From positions 124,001 through 188,000 of the IMG/VR virus record IMGVR_UViG_3300047499_000113: DNA of 64,000 nt; one strand, given 5' to 3'. The stretch comes from a virus. Shown here in pieces: positions 49,324 through 57,866 of the stretch (the first letter of the stretch is position 1; each line of letters opens with the position of its first letter). The translations under genes and the position numbers were made by a program. The notes below the pieces were generated by a model. It made no database searches, was not told the DNA's origin, and worked only from the letters and a program-made list of their open reading frames with translations.

Positions 49324-51369
49324 TCAGCCATCGAGCGACGGGCCACCAATTGTAATCTCGGGGCCCTTCGCGCGAACCTTCGGAGGCTCGACGACCAACT
49401 CGTTGGCCAGTTCGAACGTCTCGACGGGGTTTTCGACTGGAGCGGCCTGCACGACAGGGAGCTTGCGCTTGGCAGCAACTGCTGCCTGACGGACTTGAGT
49501 GGGAACCTGACGGATCAGGGACTTGGCGTACTTGGAGCACCATCCCGGGGCCGTCTGGAGCATGCACCCGGTGCACCCGTCCGAAGCCAGGACGTGCGGA
49601 GCGCCGCGCTTGCGGAACGCCTGGGACCCGACGTTGCACCCCTTGCCGTAGTCGCGGTAGGCGGTCGGGTCGATGAAGAAAACGCCCTGGACGCCGTCGT
49701 CCTTGGCCGCCCGACGTCCCACCTCCGGTACCTGGGTCAGGTCGTCTCGAGAGTACCGCTGGAGGATGGCCGCTTGCAGAGGCTTGCCCGACAGGCCCGT
49801 GTTCATCAGGTGCGAAATCGTGCGACGCACCTCCTCCGGATCCATCTGCGCGACCGCCACCTCAGCCCGACCGGGCTGGAGGGTCTTGATGGTGGCCTGG
49901 ACGCCGGAGTATTGATGCACCTGCTCGTCCGCCGGCGGAATCGGGTTGTGCAGGTTCACGTAAGCGACCGCAGTCGCCCAGCTCTTGATGGAGGCCGACC
50001 GCGCGTTGGCGTTCTGGACTTCTGTCGTCGTCAGTCGGTGCTGCAGAGCTGCACGCTGCAGTGCGAGCAGGAACGTCTCCTTACTGATGGGCTGCTTCTT
50101 GCTCACGATCTTCGTGTACTTGCAGATCTGAGCACATGCGCCGTCCGGAGCGCCCTTGCAGTGCGTGCACGTAGCCGAGCGCCGAATCACGTAGTCGAGA
50201 TGCAGGTCACGCGGATCGATGCCGAGACCGGCTTGGTTCGACTGTCCGTCAGCTGCCAGCTGATGCATCAGGTTCAGCGTGTTGTTGCACCCCTCGAGAG
50301 CGTCCATGTCGAGGTACGTCTTGCCGAGGATTCCGTACTCGGCAACGAGACCGGCGATCTCCGGGTCTTGAGAAGCGGCGAGAACCTGCAGGTCAGCGTC
50401 GCCCTTCATCATCCGCGCCGCGTACTTGAGGAAGCCCGGCGACGGCATCGACTCGACCGGAGCCGAGAACTTGCGGTGCCAGAAGGCATCGTAGTCGGCC
50501 TGCGTCGGCTGGGCCTTGGGCACCGGCTGCTGCGTCTGGACGGTGAGGACACCCTCCGCTCGAGCAGCGATCGGAGTCTTCAGAAACGCAGCACGCAGGA
50601 TTTCCTTGTACTCGCGTGCACTCGCAGGGAGTCCGTTGGCCATCCGGCCCACCGGAACGGGACCGTCCAGACGCTTCTCGCTGGCGAGCGTGGGTGCGTA
50701 GTGAGCCACGACCTTGGCCGTGTATGGAACTTCGGCCACGACGCGCTTGCCGCCGAACGTCTTGCAAATGCCCGTCTTCTGGCAATCGCATCCGCTCGAG
50801 TTGTCGCACCCTCCAAGCACGAACAGAGCGTTCCTGCTCACGGCACGAGCGAACTGGCGCTCCTTCGGATCCTTGCACGCTCGAGGGAAGTAAGAGGCGT
50901 TGATATAGACGTTGCCGAGAAGGCCGCGCTCCGCGATGACTTCGTTGATGGCGTCCTTGGCGCGGCGAATGTCGCCGATGCCGAACTCCGACTGCAGGCG
51001 ACCTGCAATCGTGTTGTTGTCCATCCCCATCATCACCATCTTGGCGACGCGATTCCGGATGGGGGCCGTCTGGTCAGTGGGGGCCGTCTGACCGTAGTCC
51101 TGGCTCAACGGATTGCGGTTGACGATGGTGTGTGGCTTGAGCGGAACGAGCTGCGGGACGTTGAGCGAGCCCTCTTTCGTGTCCGAAATGAGTGCCTTCT
51201 GGAACTCCGGAATGATGTCGAGGTTCTGCTTGGGAAGAGCCTCGGCTGCCCGATAGTCCGCTTCGTCGACCGCGAGCCAGCTCAGGTCAGACACACCCTG
51301 GTTGTGAAGGATCTTGGTCAGATCCCCAAGACCAGAGGTTCCACTGAGATCGGGCAGTTTCTTAGCCAT
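49324..51369 (-). CDS. Cys-rich large protein upstream of the terminase
   Basis: 681 residues. Three Cys clusters look like metal sites: GGCDNSSGCDCQKTGIC, CTHCKGAPDGACAQICKYTK, and CTGCMLQTAPGWCSKYAK. Between them are mixed alpha/beta segments (NVYINASYFPRACKDPKERQ; GLVAEYGILGKTYLDMDALE). The large size and the repeated Cys pattern suggest a protein with several zinc or Fe-S sites. It could be a terminase-linked DNA-handling protein. I do not recognise the family. Confidence 0.75.
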   Translation of the reverse strand: MAKKLPDLSGTSGLGDLTKILHNQGVSDLSWLAVDEADYRAAEALPKQNLDIIPEFQKALISDTKEGSLNVPQLVPLKPHTIVNRNPLSQDYGQTAPTDQTAPIRNRVAKMVMMGMDNNTIAGRLQSEFGIGDIRRAKDAINEVIAERGLLGNVYINASYFPRACKDPKERQFARAVSRNALFVLGGCDNSSGCDCQKTGICKTFGGKRVVAEVPYTAKVVAHYAPTLASEKRLDGPVPVGRMANGLPASAREYKEILRAAFLKTPIAARAEGVLTVQTQQPVPKAQPTQADYDAFWHRKFSAPVESMPSPGFLKYAARMMKGDADLQVLAASQDPEIAGLVAEYGILGKTYLDMDALEGCNNTLNLMHQLAADGQSNQAGLGIDPRDLHLDYVIRRSATCTHCKGAPDGACAQICKYTKIVSKKQPISKETFLLALQRAALQHRLTTTEVQNANARSASIKSWATAVAYVNLHNPIPPADEQVHQYSGVQATIKTLQPGRAEVAVAQMDPEEVRRTISHLMNTGLSGKPLQAAILQRYSRDDLTQVPEVGRRAAKDDGVQGVFFIDPTAYRDYGKGCNVGSQAFRKRGAPHVLASDGCTGCMLQTAPGWCSKYAKSLIRQVPTQVRQAAVAAKRKLPVVQAAPVENPVETFELANELVVEPPKVRAKGPEITIGGPSLDG

Positions 51370-51378
51370 GACCGTTGA

Positions 51379-52986
51379 TTACTCCCGCTCTTTTACGGGC
51401 TCGGACTTCATTCCTTTGAGCCACTCGTCGTGAGACATGCAGGATTGGCCGCTCTCTCGACAGCTCTTACAGTAAGCTTCGTAGGCGGTCTTGGTCGACT
51501 CCTTCATGGCGTCGTCGTAGCATTTCTCGGCTTCCTTGACGCTACCGTCACTGGCGATCCGGTCCATGTCGATGAGAGCGCGAGTCAGATTCGCCGCGAG
51601 TCGGCGGAGGACGCCGGCGACTTCGGGCTGCAGCACGTATCGGCACTCGAGATCGATGAGCTTGTTGCGGACCCTGGCCACCGTGGTGTTGCCAGCCGTC
51701 GACGCCGCACGCGCCACCGGGAACTCGTCGAGCACGTCTTTGACGAAGACGTTGTGCGAGAGTTTGAGGCACCGGATGATGTCCGATGACAGATATTGCG
51801 GCAGACCACGCGACTGCAGGAATGCCAGCACATGCCGCTTGGTCAGACCCTTCTTGCCGGCTTCCTTGAGGAAGTCCTTCGTCAGGGCCACGACCTGGTT
51901 GATGTTGGTTGCCTGCCTCGAGTTCATCGAAAGTCCTCCGGACGCAAACATGGTAACCCTATCACCGGTCACATCGGCACCAGGGAGCTGGGTTCCACCG
52001 TCCTGGTTGTCACTCCTGTCAAAGTTTATGTTCTCATCAAAGTCTGTTGCAGGAAACCCGTACGGACCCGATACGTCCTCGATCTCCTTGCCGGAAAGCC
52101 AGTTGCCGAGACTCTGGAGAAAATCGTCCATCGTCTCTTCGTTCTTCATCACCGTGGGAAGCGCAGAATCGGAAACTTTTTCCTTTTGACTTGTGTAGGC
52201 GCCGCTGTCCTGGGTGGGCGCCACATAGTCAGTGAAAAGAGCCCGCCTGCTCGACCCGGTATGACCGGGGTGCATATAATCGTAGTAGTCAGTCCGCGCC
52301 GCAGGATTATCACCATCGACAGGAAGCTCCGAGTGCTCTTCGGAAACTTTCTTGCCTTTGGGCCTGATGGCGCCAGGATCACGACCGTCGACGCCCTGCT
52401 CCTGCGGAAGCGTCGTAGCTTCCGCTACGGTCTCCACTCGAGCGTCGTAGACGTCGGTCTTCGGATGGAAGTGCTGGATGTTGGCGTCCTGGTCGCCCGG
52501 AACGAGGCCCACAGCAATGAAGCCGCGGTGCATGAGGGTCCCGAGACGTCCATCGTCACCGTCCGGATAGATTAGACTCCGGTCTGGATTGAAGACGTTG
52601 GCCGGCTGAGCATCTCCAATGGGAGGCTCGTGCTCGCAGTCCTCGTCGCAGACGTGGTCCGGCGGCAGAACGCCATTCGGAAGAGGTCCGAGGCGCATTG
52701 TCATCTCGGACACTGGTGATGTGTCGACCGACACTGGATAGCTGACAGTGCGGCTCTCCGGCTCGTTCGGATACGAGAGCCACTCCTCATCACCGGCCCC
52801 GTTGCCGGGGACCTCGATCTGCGATGACTTGGTGGCGTCGTCTGGCAGCGTGCGGCCTGCAGGCTCGTGCGCCTCAGAGTTCTCCCCGTGATCCCCTTCT
52901 TCGTCTCGCTGGGAATCGTAGGTCCCGATGCCCCAAGTATCGACTTGCTTGGGGAGGGTGCTCTCTGTGGGGAGTGTAGACGGCAT
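51379..52986 (-). CDS. Hypothetical protein, disordered N-terminal half
   Basis: 535 residues from ATG 52986 (TGATG overlap with the upstream stop). The first 330 residues are charged, Pro/Asp/Gly-rich and probably disordered, with a CDEDCEHEP patch. The C-terminal 150 residues are helical (NQVVALTKDFLKEAGKKGLT; GVLRRLAANLTRALIDMDRI; YEAYCKSCRESGQSCMSHDE). It sits in a run of unusual acidic proteins between the terminase genes and the BACON-like gene. Family unknown. Confidence 0.75.
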   Translation of the reverse strand: MPSTLPTESTLPKQVDTWGIGTYDSQRDEEGDHGENSEAHEPAGRTLPDDATKSSQIEVPGNGAGDEEWLSYPNEPESRTVSYPVSVDTSPVSEMTMRLGPLPNGVLPPDHVCDEDCEHEPPIGDAQPANVFNPDRSLIYPDGDDGRLGTLMHRGFIAVGLVPGDQDANIQHFHPKTDVYDARVETVAEATTLPQEQGVDGRDPGAIRPKGKKVSEEHSELPVDGDNPAARTDYYDYMHPGHTGSSRRALFTDYVAPTQDSGAYTSQKEKVSDSALPTVMKNEETMDDFLQSLGNWLSGKEIEDVSGPYGFPATDFDENINFDRSDNQDGGTQLPGADVTGDRVTMFASGGLSMNSRQATNINQVVALTKDFLKEAGKKGLTKRHVLAFLQSRGLPQYLSSDIIRCLKLSHNVFVKDVLDEFPVARAASTAGNTTVARVRNKLIDLECRYVLQPEVAGVLRRLAANLTRALIDMDRIASDGSVKEAEKCYDDAMKESTKTAYEAYCKSCRESGQSCMSHDEWLKGMKSEPVKERE

Positions 52987-54338
52987 CAGAACTGCGTCTC
53001 CCACAGGTTCGGAATTTCGAGCTTCGGCTTCTTGGGATTCAGGCCCGGCGGCGGGTCAGGCTGCGAATGCTCGCGCAGCCACTTGAGGTCTTCCTCGTTC
53101 ATTCCAAGCGCGTAGTAATCGAGATTTTTGCTGTTGTCGGCGCCCGGGAGCCACGAGTAGGTCTGCGGGAGAGCGGCCACCTTCGTGGCTACCGAGTTCA
53201 GGTCGACGCTCTCTGCGCTCTCCGTGTACGGGTCGCCGAGTCCCGTAGTGCCATCGAGCATCGCATCGTAGCCTTCCGGGAGCTGCTTCTCGGTGTTGAC
53301 GCCGCTGTCGAGTGCTTCCCCAGTGGGATCGTCCGAACCGTATTGCTCGTCGCCATTGAAGCCACCCTCACCCGGACCGATGTGCTCGATGCGGGGACCA
53401 GGCAGGCTGTCCGGATCCACCGATGAGTCCGCGACGCGAGTCGACGCCGTACGCATCTCGTACGCGCGCATTAGATGGGCAATGGCCGAAGCGTAATTGC
53501 CCTGCTCCGGCGTCGTGGTGTGCATCACCATTTCGACGGGGCTTTGGCCCTCGTGCTGTTCGCCCGTACCGCCCGGGAGTTGCGAGCCCTGCTCGCCGGG
53601 CTCCTCGGACTTCTTCTTTTTCTCGAGGATCTTCTTGTCGCGCTTGGCCGTGTCAGCGTAGCTGGAGAGCTGCATCTGGCCGTCGCCGCTGGCGTCGTTG
53701 TCCTCGGACGAACCCTCGTCACCCCAGCCATCGTTGTCGCCGTTGTCGGTCTCGTCGCTCTCGACCTGCGGGTTCATCTCGTCGGCGTTCGGGTTCTCGA
53801 CAGGCTCGTCGAAGGTTTCCTCGGGGTTCTCCTCCTGGAATTCCTCCTCGACAAAGCCGGCCGGATTCTGCTTGACCTCTTCGGTCTGGTCCAGAATCTC
53901 CTCGGCGGGCCCGGACTCTCCGGCGCCCTGCCAATGCGGAGCGTTGATTTCGTCGTCGACAGTATCGGTGAAGGACGAAAGCACCTCCGCCGCCTGCGCG
54001 AGCGACTGGCGCATGTCCTTGATGTTCTGGATATAACCACGGCCACCGAGCAGTCCGTCCGGGCTGATCTGCGCGGACGGCATCTTGGAGAAGAGCCGGA
54101 AGGCCGCCATGGCGTAGCTCTGAGCACGCTGGCTGGCCCACAAGATCTTGGCAAGTTCTCGCAGCGCCTCGGGAGTCCACTGGAAGTCCTGAACGCGGAT
54201 GTCGCGCCGGATCGGACCGGTGTCCTTGACGAACTCGATCTTGCCGGCCGTCCTGACTTGCGGCTTGCCGCGCACTCCGGCCACACGCATGGCGTGGCGA
54301 ATGAGGACACCAGCGGCGATTCGAGAAAGGCGGTCCAT
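52986..54338 (-). CDS. Acidic hypothetical protein with IAxxV/RVA motif
   Basis: 450 residues. N-terminal helical segment RLSRIAAGVLIRHAMRVAGV, a variant of the recurrent motif. Then a helical domain (TPEALRELAKILWASQRAQS) and a very acidic low-complexity middle with patches such as EEEFQEENPEETFDEP. The C-terminal half is rich in Gly/Asp/Pro and ends in PPGLNPKKPKLEIPNLW. GAGAGG lies upstream of the ATG. A virion-internal or DNA-mimic role can be imagined; unproven. Confidence 0.75.
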   Translation of the reverse strand: MDRLSRIAAGVLIRHAMRVAGVRGKPQVRTAGKIEFVKDTGPIRRDIRVQDFQWTPEALRELAKILWASQRAQSYAMAAFRLFSKMPSAQISPDGLLGGRGYIQNIKDMRQSLAQAAEVLSSFTDTVDDEINAPHWQGAGESGPAEEILDQTEEVKQNPAGFVEEEFQEENPEETFDEPVENPNADEMNPQVESDETDNGDNDGWGDEGSSEDNDASGDGQMQLSSYADTAKRDKKILEKKKKSEEPGEQGSQLPGGTGEQHEGQSPVEMVMHTTTPEQGNYASAIAHLMRAYEMRTASTRVADSSVDPDSLPGPRIEHIGPGEGGFNGDEQYGSDDPTGEALDSGVNTEKQLPEGYDAMLDGTTGLGDPYTESAESVDLNSVATKVAALPQTYSWLPGADNSKNLDYYALGMNEEDLKWLREHSQPDPPPGLNPKKPKLEIPNLWETQF

Positions 54339-54347
54339 GGAGACCTC

Positions 54348-54617
54348 TCAGCCCTTCACAGGACCGTTGTCGTCGTCGACCAGGCGCTCGATGTAGAAGC
54401 CCTTGTCGTCCTTGCCCAGGTGCCAAAAGTCCTGTTGCGACAAGTGCACCAATTGGTCTTCGGCGACGAGTTGGAAACCGGCCAGCTGACCGGCATTGGC
54501 GATGCGAATCCTGCCGACAGGCGCCGCGCTCGCCTTCCGCACCACGGGCTTCGAGGTGAAGAAGTCGTCGATTGAGCTGGAGGAGAAACGCAGGTCTTCG
54601 ATCTTAGGCGCAGGCAT
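54348..54617 (-). CDS. Small hypothetical protein
   Basis: 89 residues with AAGGGTGAG before the ATG. Segments FSSSSIDDFFTSKPVVRKAS, VGRIRIANAGQLAGFQLVAE, and an SH3-like ending (DLVHLS, KGFYIERLVDDDNGPV type). Ends 10 bases before the 450-residue gene. No family recognised. Confidence 0.7.
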   Translation of the reverse strand: MPAPKIEDLRFSSSSIDDFFTSKPVVRKASAAPVGRIRIANAGQLAGFQLVAEDQLVHLSQQDFWHLGKDDKGFYIERLVDDDNGPVKG

Positions 54618-54668
54618 GTCTCACCCTTTGCAAGGCATGCCAATGAACAGCCTAGGAGTGTCCGAGGG

Positions 54669-55577
54669 TCAGCTGACGACCAACTGCACCTGGACGTTGA
54701 CCGGAGTAACCGTGGGGTTCGGGGACGAGATTTGAAGTATCTCGAAGTAGGTTCCCGGCACCTGAGGTATCCCCGCCGACCAGAGCGAGAGAGTGACGAT
54801 AGTCGACTGGCCCCCAGCCAGGCCGCTGACGGTGGGCGGGTTGAAGGCGAGCCAGGGGCTGTTGTTCTGCACCTTGGCAACCGTCGCGTTCAGGATAGAC
54901 GACGTCGGCCCGGTGTTCGTGATCGTCAGCTGCTGCGATCCGCTGTTCGCGGCCGTCAGCAGGGTCCAGGTGAGCTGGATGACGGCAGGCTGGGCCGAGA
55001 TGACCGGCGGCGGAAGCACCGTGACGTTGACAGTCAGCGGAATGACCGTCGGCGTGGCGCGATTATCCTGCAGGTTGACCGTGCCGACGTAAGGCGCCTG
55101 CTGGGCGACCAGAATCGTCGGATCCAGAATGACAGAAAACTGTCCCGTCTGGTTCTGACCAATCCCCGGGATAGTCACCGGGGAGGCCGAAAGCCAAGGC
55201 ACTGTTGGGGTCGCCGTGGCAGTCATAAAAGACCCGAAGGCGCCGGCGTTGATGATATTGACCGCCCCAACGAGAGACGCCGCGTCGCCTTGCGTGACAG
55301 TGATATTGAACGATGTCTGCTGACCCGCGACGAGCGCCAGAAGAGGCGCGAGCTGCTGCTGCAGCTGCGTCATTGAACCGGCCATCTCTTGGACGACGTC
55401 GCCGGGGATCGGAACGTCGACGCCATCCGTGTAGCGGCCAAACGGCGTCTGGATGTCGCAGACGTAGTATTGCTGCGAAGCTCCTTGAACGTTGCTGGCC
55501 GAAACAGTCCAGTACCAAGTCCCGCCAACCGAGATCTTGCTGAACCGGAAGCCGCCCGAGGCTACGTTGGAGCCCAT
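54669..55577 (-). CDS. Ig/BACON-like virion surface protein
   Basis: 302 residues. N-terminal region about 1-90 is beta-rich (GTWYWTVSASNVQGASQQYY). Two BACON/Ig-like repeats follow: about 90-190 (NIINAGAFGSFMTATATPTV, VPWLSASPVTIPGIGQNQTG) and 195-300 (LTITNTGPTSSILNATVAKV, SPWLAFNPPTVSGLAGGQST). Each ends in strands like APYVGTVNLQ or GTYFEILQI. Such domains bind carbohydrates or decorate phage heads and tails. Start ATG 55577. Likely binds host or mucus-like glycans; the specific target is unknown. Confidence 0.75.
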   Translation of the reverse strand: MGSNVASGGFRFSKISVGGTWYWTVSASNVQGASQQYYVCDIQTPFGRYTDGVDVPIPGDVVQEMAGSMTQLQQQLAPLLALVAGQQTSFNITVTQGDAASLVGAVNIINAGAFGSFMTATATPTVPWLSASPVTIPGIGQNQTGQFSVILDPTILVAQQAPYVGTVNLQDNRATPTVIPLTVNVTVLPPPVISAQPAVIQLTWTLLTAANSGSQQLTITNTGPTSSILNATVAKVQNNSPWLAFNPPTVSGLAGGQSTIVTLSLWSAGIPQVPGTYFEILQISSPNPTVTPVNVQVQLVVS

Positions 55578-55601
55578 CGCCAAGGAGCGACCATGGGAAG
55601 C

Positions 55602-55817
55602 CTACCAAATGTCTCGGCCGCTCATCGACGGAGCGTCGAACACCTCGGAATAGAAGCGCTCGAGGTCGTGAAGAAACCCTCGAGTGGCGCGGTTGAGAGA
55701 TCGCCGGTATCGGCGGTTGGCGATCCTTTTGTCTTGGCGTTTGGAAAGGATGCTGTAGTTCACCCAGCGACGAGCCCGTTTGCAGCTGTACTGCACAGCA
55801 GGTAGGACGGTGATCAT
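55602..55817 (-). CDS. Small basic hypothetical protein
   Basis: 71 residues with a strong AGGAGG. Very basic middle (QDKRIANRRYRRSLNRATRG), a hydrophobic start (MITVLPAVQYSCKRARRWV) and an acidic-aromatic end (HDLERFYSEVFDAPSM). Preceded by a 4-codon minicistron whose stop overlaps its Shine-Dalgarno. Probably nucleic-acid-binding. Family unknown. Confidence 0.75.
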   Translation of the reverse strand: MITVLPAVQYSCKRARRWVNYSILSKRQDKRIANRRYRRSLNRATRGFLHDLERFYSEVFDAPSMSGRDIW

Positions 55818-55829
55818 GGTCAGAACCTC

Positions 55830-55844
55830 CTAAAGTCCTGACAT
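55830..55844 (-). CDS. Four-residue leader minicistron (MSGL)
   Basis: ATG TCA GGA CTT TAG, preceded by AAAGGAGG. Its TAG overlaps the TAGGAGG that serves the next gene, so ribosomes ending here could reinitiate at 55817. Confidence 0.4.
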   Translation of the reverse strand: MSGL

Positions 55845-55873
55845 GATCGCCTCCTTTCGCGCGTCGAAGTGCA

Positions 55874-56329
55874 TCAGCTCTCCATTACCTCAAAGACTTC
55901 TTCGTGAACTTGTCTCAAAAGAAGGCCCTTGCAGGCCCAGGTCCCGAACTTCTTCCACTTCGGCCGGTGCGTGTAGCCATGCATCCAGCGTTTCTTGGCG
56001 TTGAACGGAACCTCTATGCTCTTGACAGTAATGCAAAGATGTTTCGGACTCACCTCAACGGTCAACTTCCCGTGCCGATGGCTCGTGCCGCGGTTCACAG
56101 CTATCAGGTCGAATGTGATTTCGACGGCACCAGGCAAGTAATTGCTGCTGAGGGTGCCTGGCTGAACTTGGAAATATCGAGAAAGATAGAACGCCCCAAT
56201 CACAGACACGATGGATGGACGAGCCCACTCGCAAGCCGCAGGCAATTCCTTTGGTAGCAGGTCCGCAGGCTGGAGCACTTGCTCCGTCATCTGCTGAGCC
56301 TCATCCACTGTGAAAAGGTGGGTCTTCAC
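55874..56329 (-). CDS. Hypothetical protein
   Basis: 151 residues, start GTG at 56329. A helical N-terminus (FTVDEAQQMTEQVLQPADLL) and a mixed beta C-terminal half (VEITFDLIAVNRGTSHRHGK, then CITVKSIEVPFNAKKRWMHG). It ends FEVMES, like the KVMES and EIMES endings at 38.9-39.1 kb. The start is preceded by a perfect 17-base tandem repeat. Slightly AT-rich relative to the block. Family unknown. Confidence 0.7.
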   Translation of the reverse strand: MKTHLFTVDEAQQMTEQVLQPADLLPKELPAACEWARPSIVSVIGAFYLSRYFQVQPGTLSSNYLPGAVEITFDLIAVNRGTSHRHGKLTVEVSPKHLCITVKSIEVPFNAKKRWMHGYTHRPKWKKFGTWACKGLLLRQVHEEVFEVMES

Positions 56330-56369
56330 GCCGCTATTCTTGGGGTCAAGTTGCCGCTATTCTTGGGGT
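56330..56369. repeat. Perfect 17-base tandem repeat upstream of the 151-residue gene
   Basis: Two copies of GCCGCTATTCTTGGGGT (56330-56346 and 56353-56369) are separated by CAAGTT. They begin 1 base upstream of the GTG at 56329. The minus strand carries TTGACC in the spacer region. Likely operator or promoter element. Confidence 0.6.
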
Positions 56370-56404
56370 ATTAGGTCGCTCCCGCAGCCTGAGCCCGGGA
56401 ATAG

Positions 56405-56421
56405 AGAGTCGTAACGACTCT
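56405..56421. promoter_or_regulatory. Small hairpin
   Basis: AGAGTCG pairs with CGACTCT across a 3-base loop, between the 63-residue gene and the tandem repeat. Terminator or protein site; not followed by T residues. Confidence 0.35.
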
Positions 56422-56510
56422 TAGCAACATCCCTTTGGATTGATGTCGTCATCGCGGCTTCACGTGCACGGTGCCTCGGGACAGTGAGATTACACCGTCG
56501 TCGGGCAGAC

Positions 56511-56702
56511 CTACGATTCGTGGACTTGGCGGGCGACGCGAACGATGTATTCTTCCGTAGGTGGCGGGCCTGCGAGTGGTCCCATCCTCGCACCGCACCT
56601 CTTGCAGACGCGGACGAGCGCGGCCATCGAAGGGTTGCCGGACTTGCGGCGCTCCGTTTTGGGGAGCTTCTGCCACTCGTGGCCAAAGTTACGCGCCGTC
56701 AC
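56511..56702 (-). CDS. Small zinc-knuckle protein
   Basis: 63 residues from GTG 56702, chosen because GGGGAG lies 7 bases upstream; the start overlaps the nucleoside hydrolase stop by 14 bases. Segments: NFGHEWQKLPKTERRKSGNP and VRVCKRCGARMGPLAGPPP, a CxxC knuckle. Function unknown. Downstream (56370-56510) there is no clear gene. Confidence 0.6.
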   Translation of the reverse strand: MTARNFGHEWQKLPKTERRKSGNPSMAALVRVCKRCGARMGPLAGPPPTEEYIVRVARQVHES

Positions 56703-57579
56703 TGGGTAGCTCCCCGGCAAGCACTCGTTCGAACCGTTCCCGATTGTAGTTGATGGCAATGAAAGTGCTCGAGTCGTCTGATAGGCGACTGCCCCACTCA
56801 CCCTTATCTCGGTAGAGCTGGACTCGAGCAAATTCGCAGATTCCGGGATCGATGGTGGACATGGCGGCGAGTGGGTCGTGGAACGCTTTGCCTTTCGGGT
56901 TTTTCCCAAGATATTTCGCCATCCCTTCTCGCATGAGAGCAAAGCCCGGGTTCGGATTCTCGACTCGCATCATGCGCTCGTGTGTCGCCGGATCGTAGAT
57001 GACGCCGTGGCACACGTTCTTGGAGACCAGGTGTCGCTTGAGCACAGACGGGCTCTCGAGCACGTGTTTGGCCGCCGGGACGTCGCCGTTGAGGTTGTAA
57101 GTCGCACACGTCTCTCGGCCACGGAACTTCTCGAGTCTGTACTGCTCAGGCACGACGCTATCGCCGGCGAAACCGCCTTGAATGAACATGCTCGGAATGA
57201 TGACGCCGGCGCCGAGCGCCGCCGAGATGTTGCTCAAAGCCGCTCCCGTGATGACTGTCGTGTTGGGGTGACTGTGGAAGACGTCCTGCAGCACGCAGGA
57301 TCCGGTCCCATCAGGAGACTTGGGAGGGATAGGCCCAAGCCAGTCGTAATGGAAGCTCGAGACGCAGTCCTTCGGATGGTTCGGGCGCGCGGAACCAATA
57401 GAGGTGTTCTTGTGATCGAGCCGGTCGAGAACGTACCGGACAAGTCCAACCTGCGCTCTCGAACCTGGAGTGACAGTCACCGCGCGCAGAATGACCCCGG
57501 GATGCGTGCACAGCAGGCACAGAGCCATCACATCATCAGGGTCACTTGTTTCCATATCAAAAGCTATGTTCAAGCGCAT
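56689..57579 (-). CDS. Nucleoside hydrolase (inosine-uridine type)
   Basis: 296 residues from ATG 57579, with GGAG 7 bases upstream. The metal-binding start (AFDMETSDPDDVMALCLL) matches the DxDxxxDD pattern, with D8, D13, D15 and D16. VFHSHPNTTVITGAALSNIS, SMFIQGGFAGDSVVP, YNLNGDVPAAKHVL and FHDPLAAMSTI are the later conserved blocks, including the H-D-P-L-A motif. The family cleaves ribonucleosides or nicotinamide riboside into base and ribose. In a phage it may salvage nucleosides or change NAD/nucleoside pools. Substrate unpredictable. Divergent from the plus-strand gene at 57615. Confidence 0.85.
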   Translation of the reverse strand: MRLNIAFDMETSDPDDVMALCLLCTHPGVILRAVTVTPGSRAQVGLVRYVLDRLDHKNTSIGSARPNHPKDCVSSFHYDWLGPIPPKSPDGTGSCVLQDVFHSHPNTTVITGAALSNISAALGAGVIIPSMFIQGGFAGDSVVPEQYRLEKFRGRETCATYNLNGDVPAAKHVLESPSVLKRHLVSKNVCHGVIYDPATHERMMRVENPNPGFALMREGMAKYLGKNPKGKAFHDPLAAMSTIDPGICEFARVQLYRDKGEWGSRLSDDSSTFIAINYNRERFERVLAGELPSDGA

Positions 57580-57602
57580 CGGAAACTCCAATAGTTCGAG
57601 CG

Positions 57603-57608
57603 TACAAT
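57603..57608 (+). promoter_or_regulatory. -10-like TACAAT, leaderless start
   Basis: TACAAT lies 6 bases before the ATG at 57615, which would place transcription start at the ATG. No Shine-Dalgarno. Confidence 0.55.
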
Positions 57609-57614
57609 ACGTGC

Positions 57615-57866
57615 ATGCCCAACTACCAGATCGAAATGCTCTGGCGCTGCGTTTGCAACGCCAAACAAGTCAACAAGGGCTTGTCCCGGCATTGCAGTAG
57701 TTGTGGGCGTCCGAAGGGCCCCGACATGGAGGAGTTCTTCCCGGATGATATAAGTATCCGGGCTGCCCTCCGGCGTGGAAATCTTGCCGTAGTCACTCGA
57801 TGGGGACGATTGCAGCGTCGCCGCGGTCACGAAACTGCGGAAGTGACACTTCGTGCAGGATGTTGA
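57615..57866 (+). CDS. Zinc-ribbon (RanBP-like) small protein
   Basis: 83 residues from ATG 57615. WRCVCNAKQVNKGLSRHCSS then CGRPKGPDMEEFFPDD: a WxCxC...CxxCG pattern like RanBP2-type or related zinc fingers that bind RNA or proteins. The C-terminus is basic. Its 3' end overlaps the convergent sigma-like gene by 74 bases, so the C-terminal residues are less certain. Confidence 0.6.
   Translation: MPNYQIEMLWRCVCNAKQVNKGLSRHCSSCGRPKGPDMEEFFPDDISIRAALRRGNLAVVTRWGRLQRRRGHETAEVTLRAGC

Noticed and set aside
56330-56369. Considered as a CRISPR array.
   Set aside because: Only two 17-base copies with a 6-base spacer.
56357-56510. Possible 31-residue gene starting at 56452 on the minus strand.
   Set aside because: No Shine-Dalgarno, no TANNNT element and no composition signal beyond chance.
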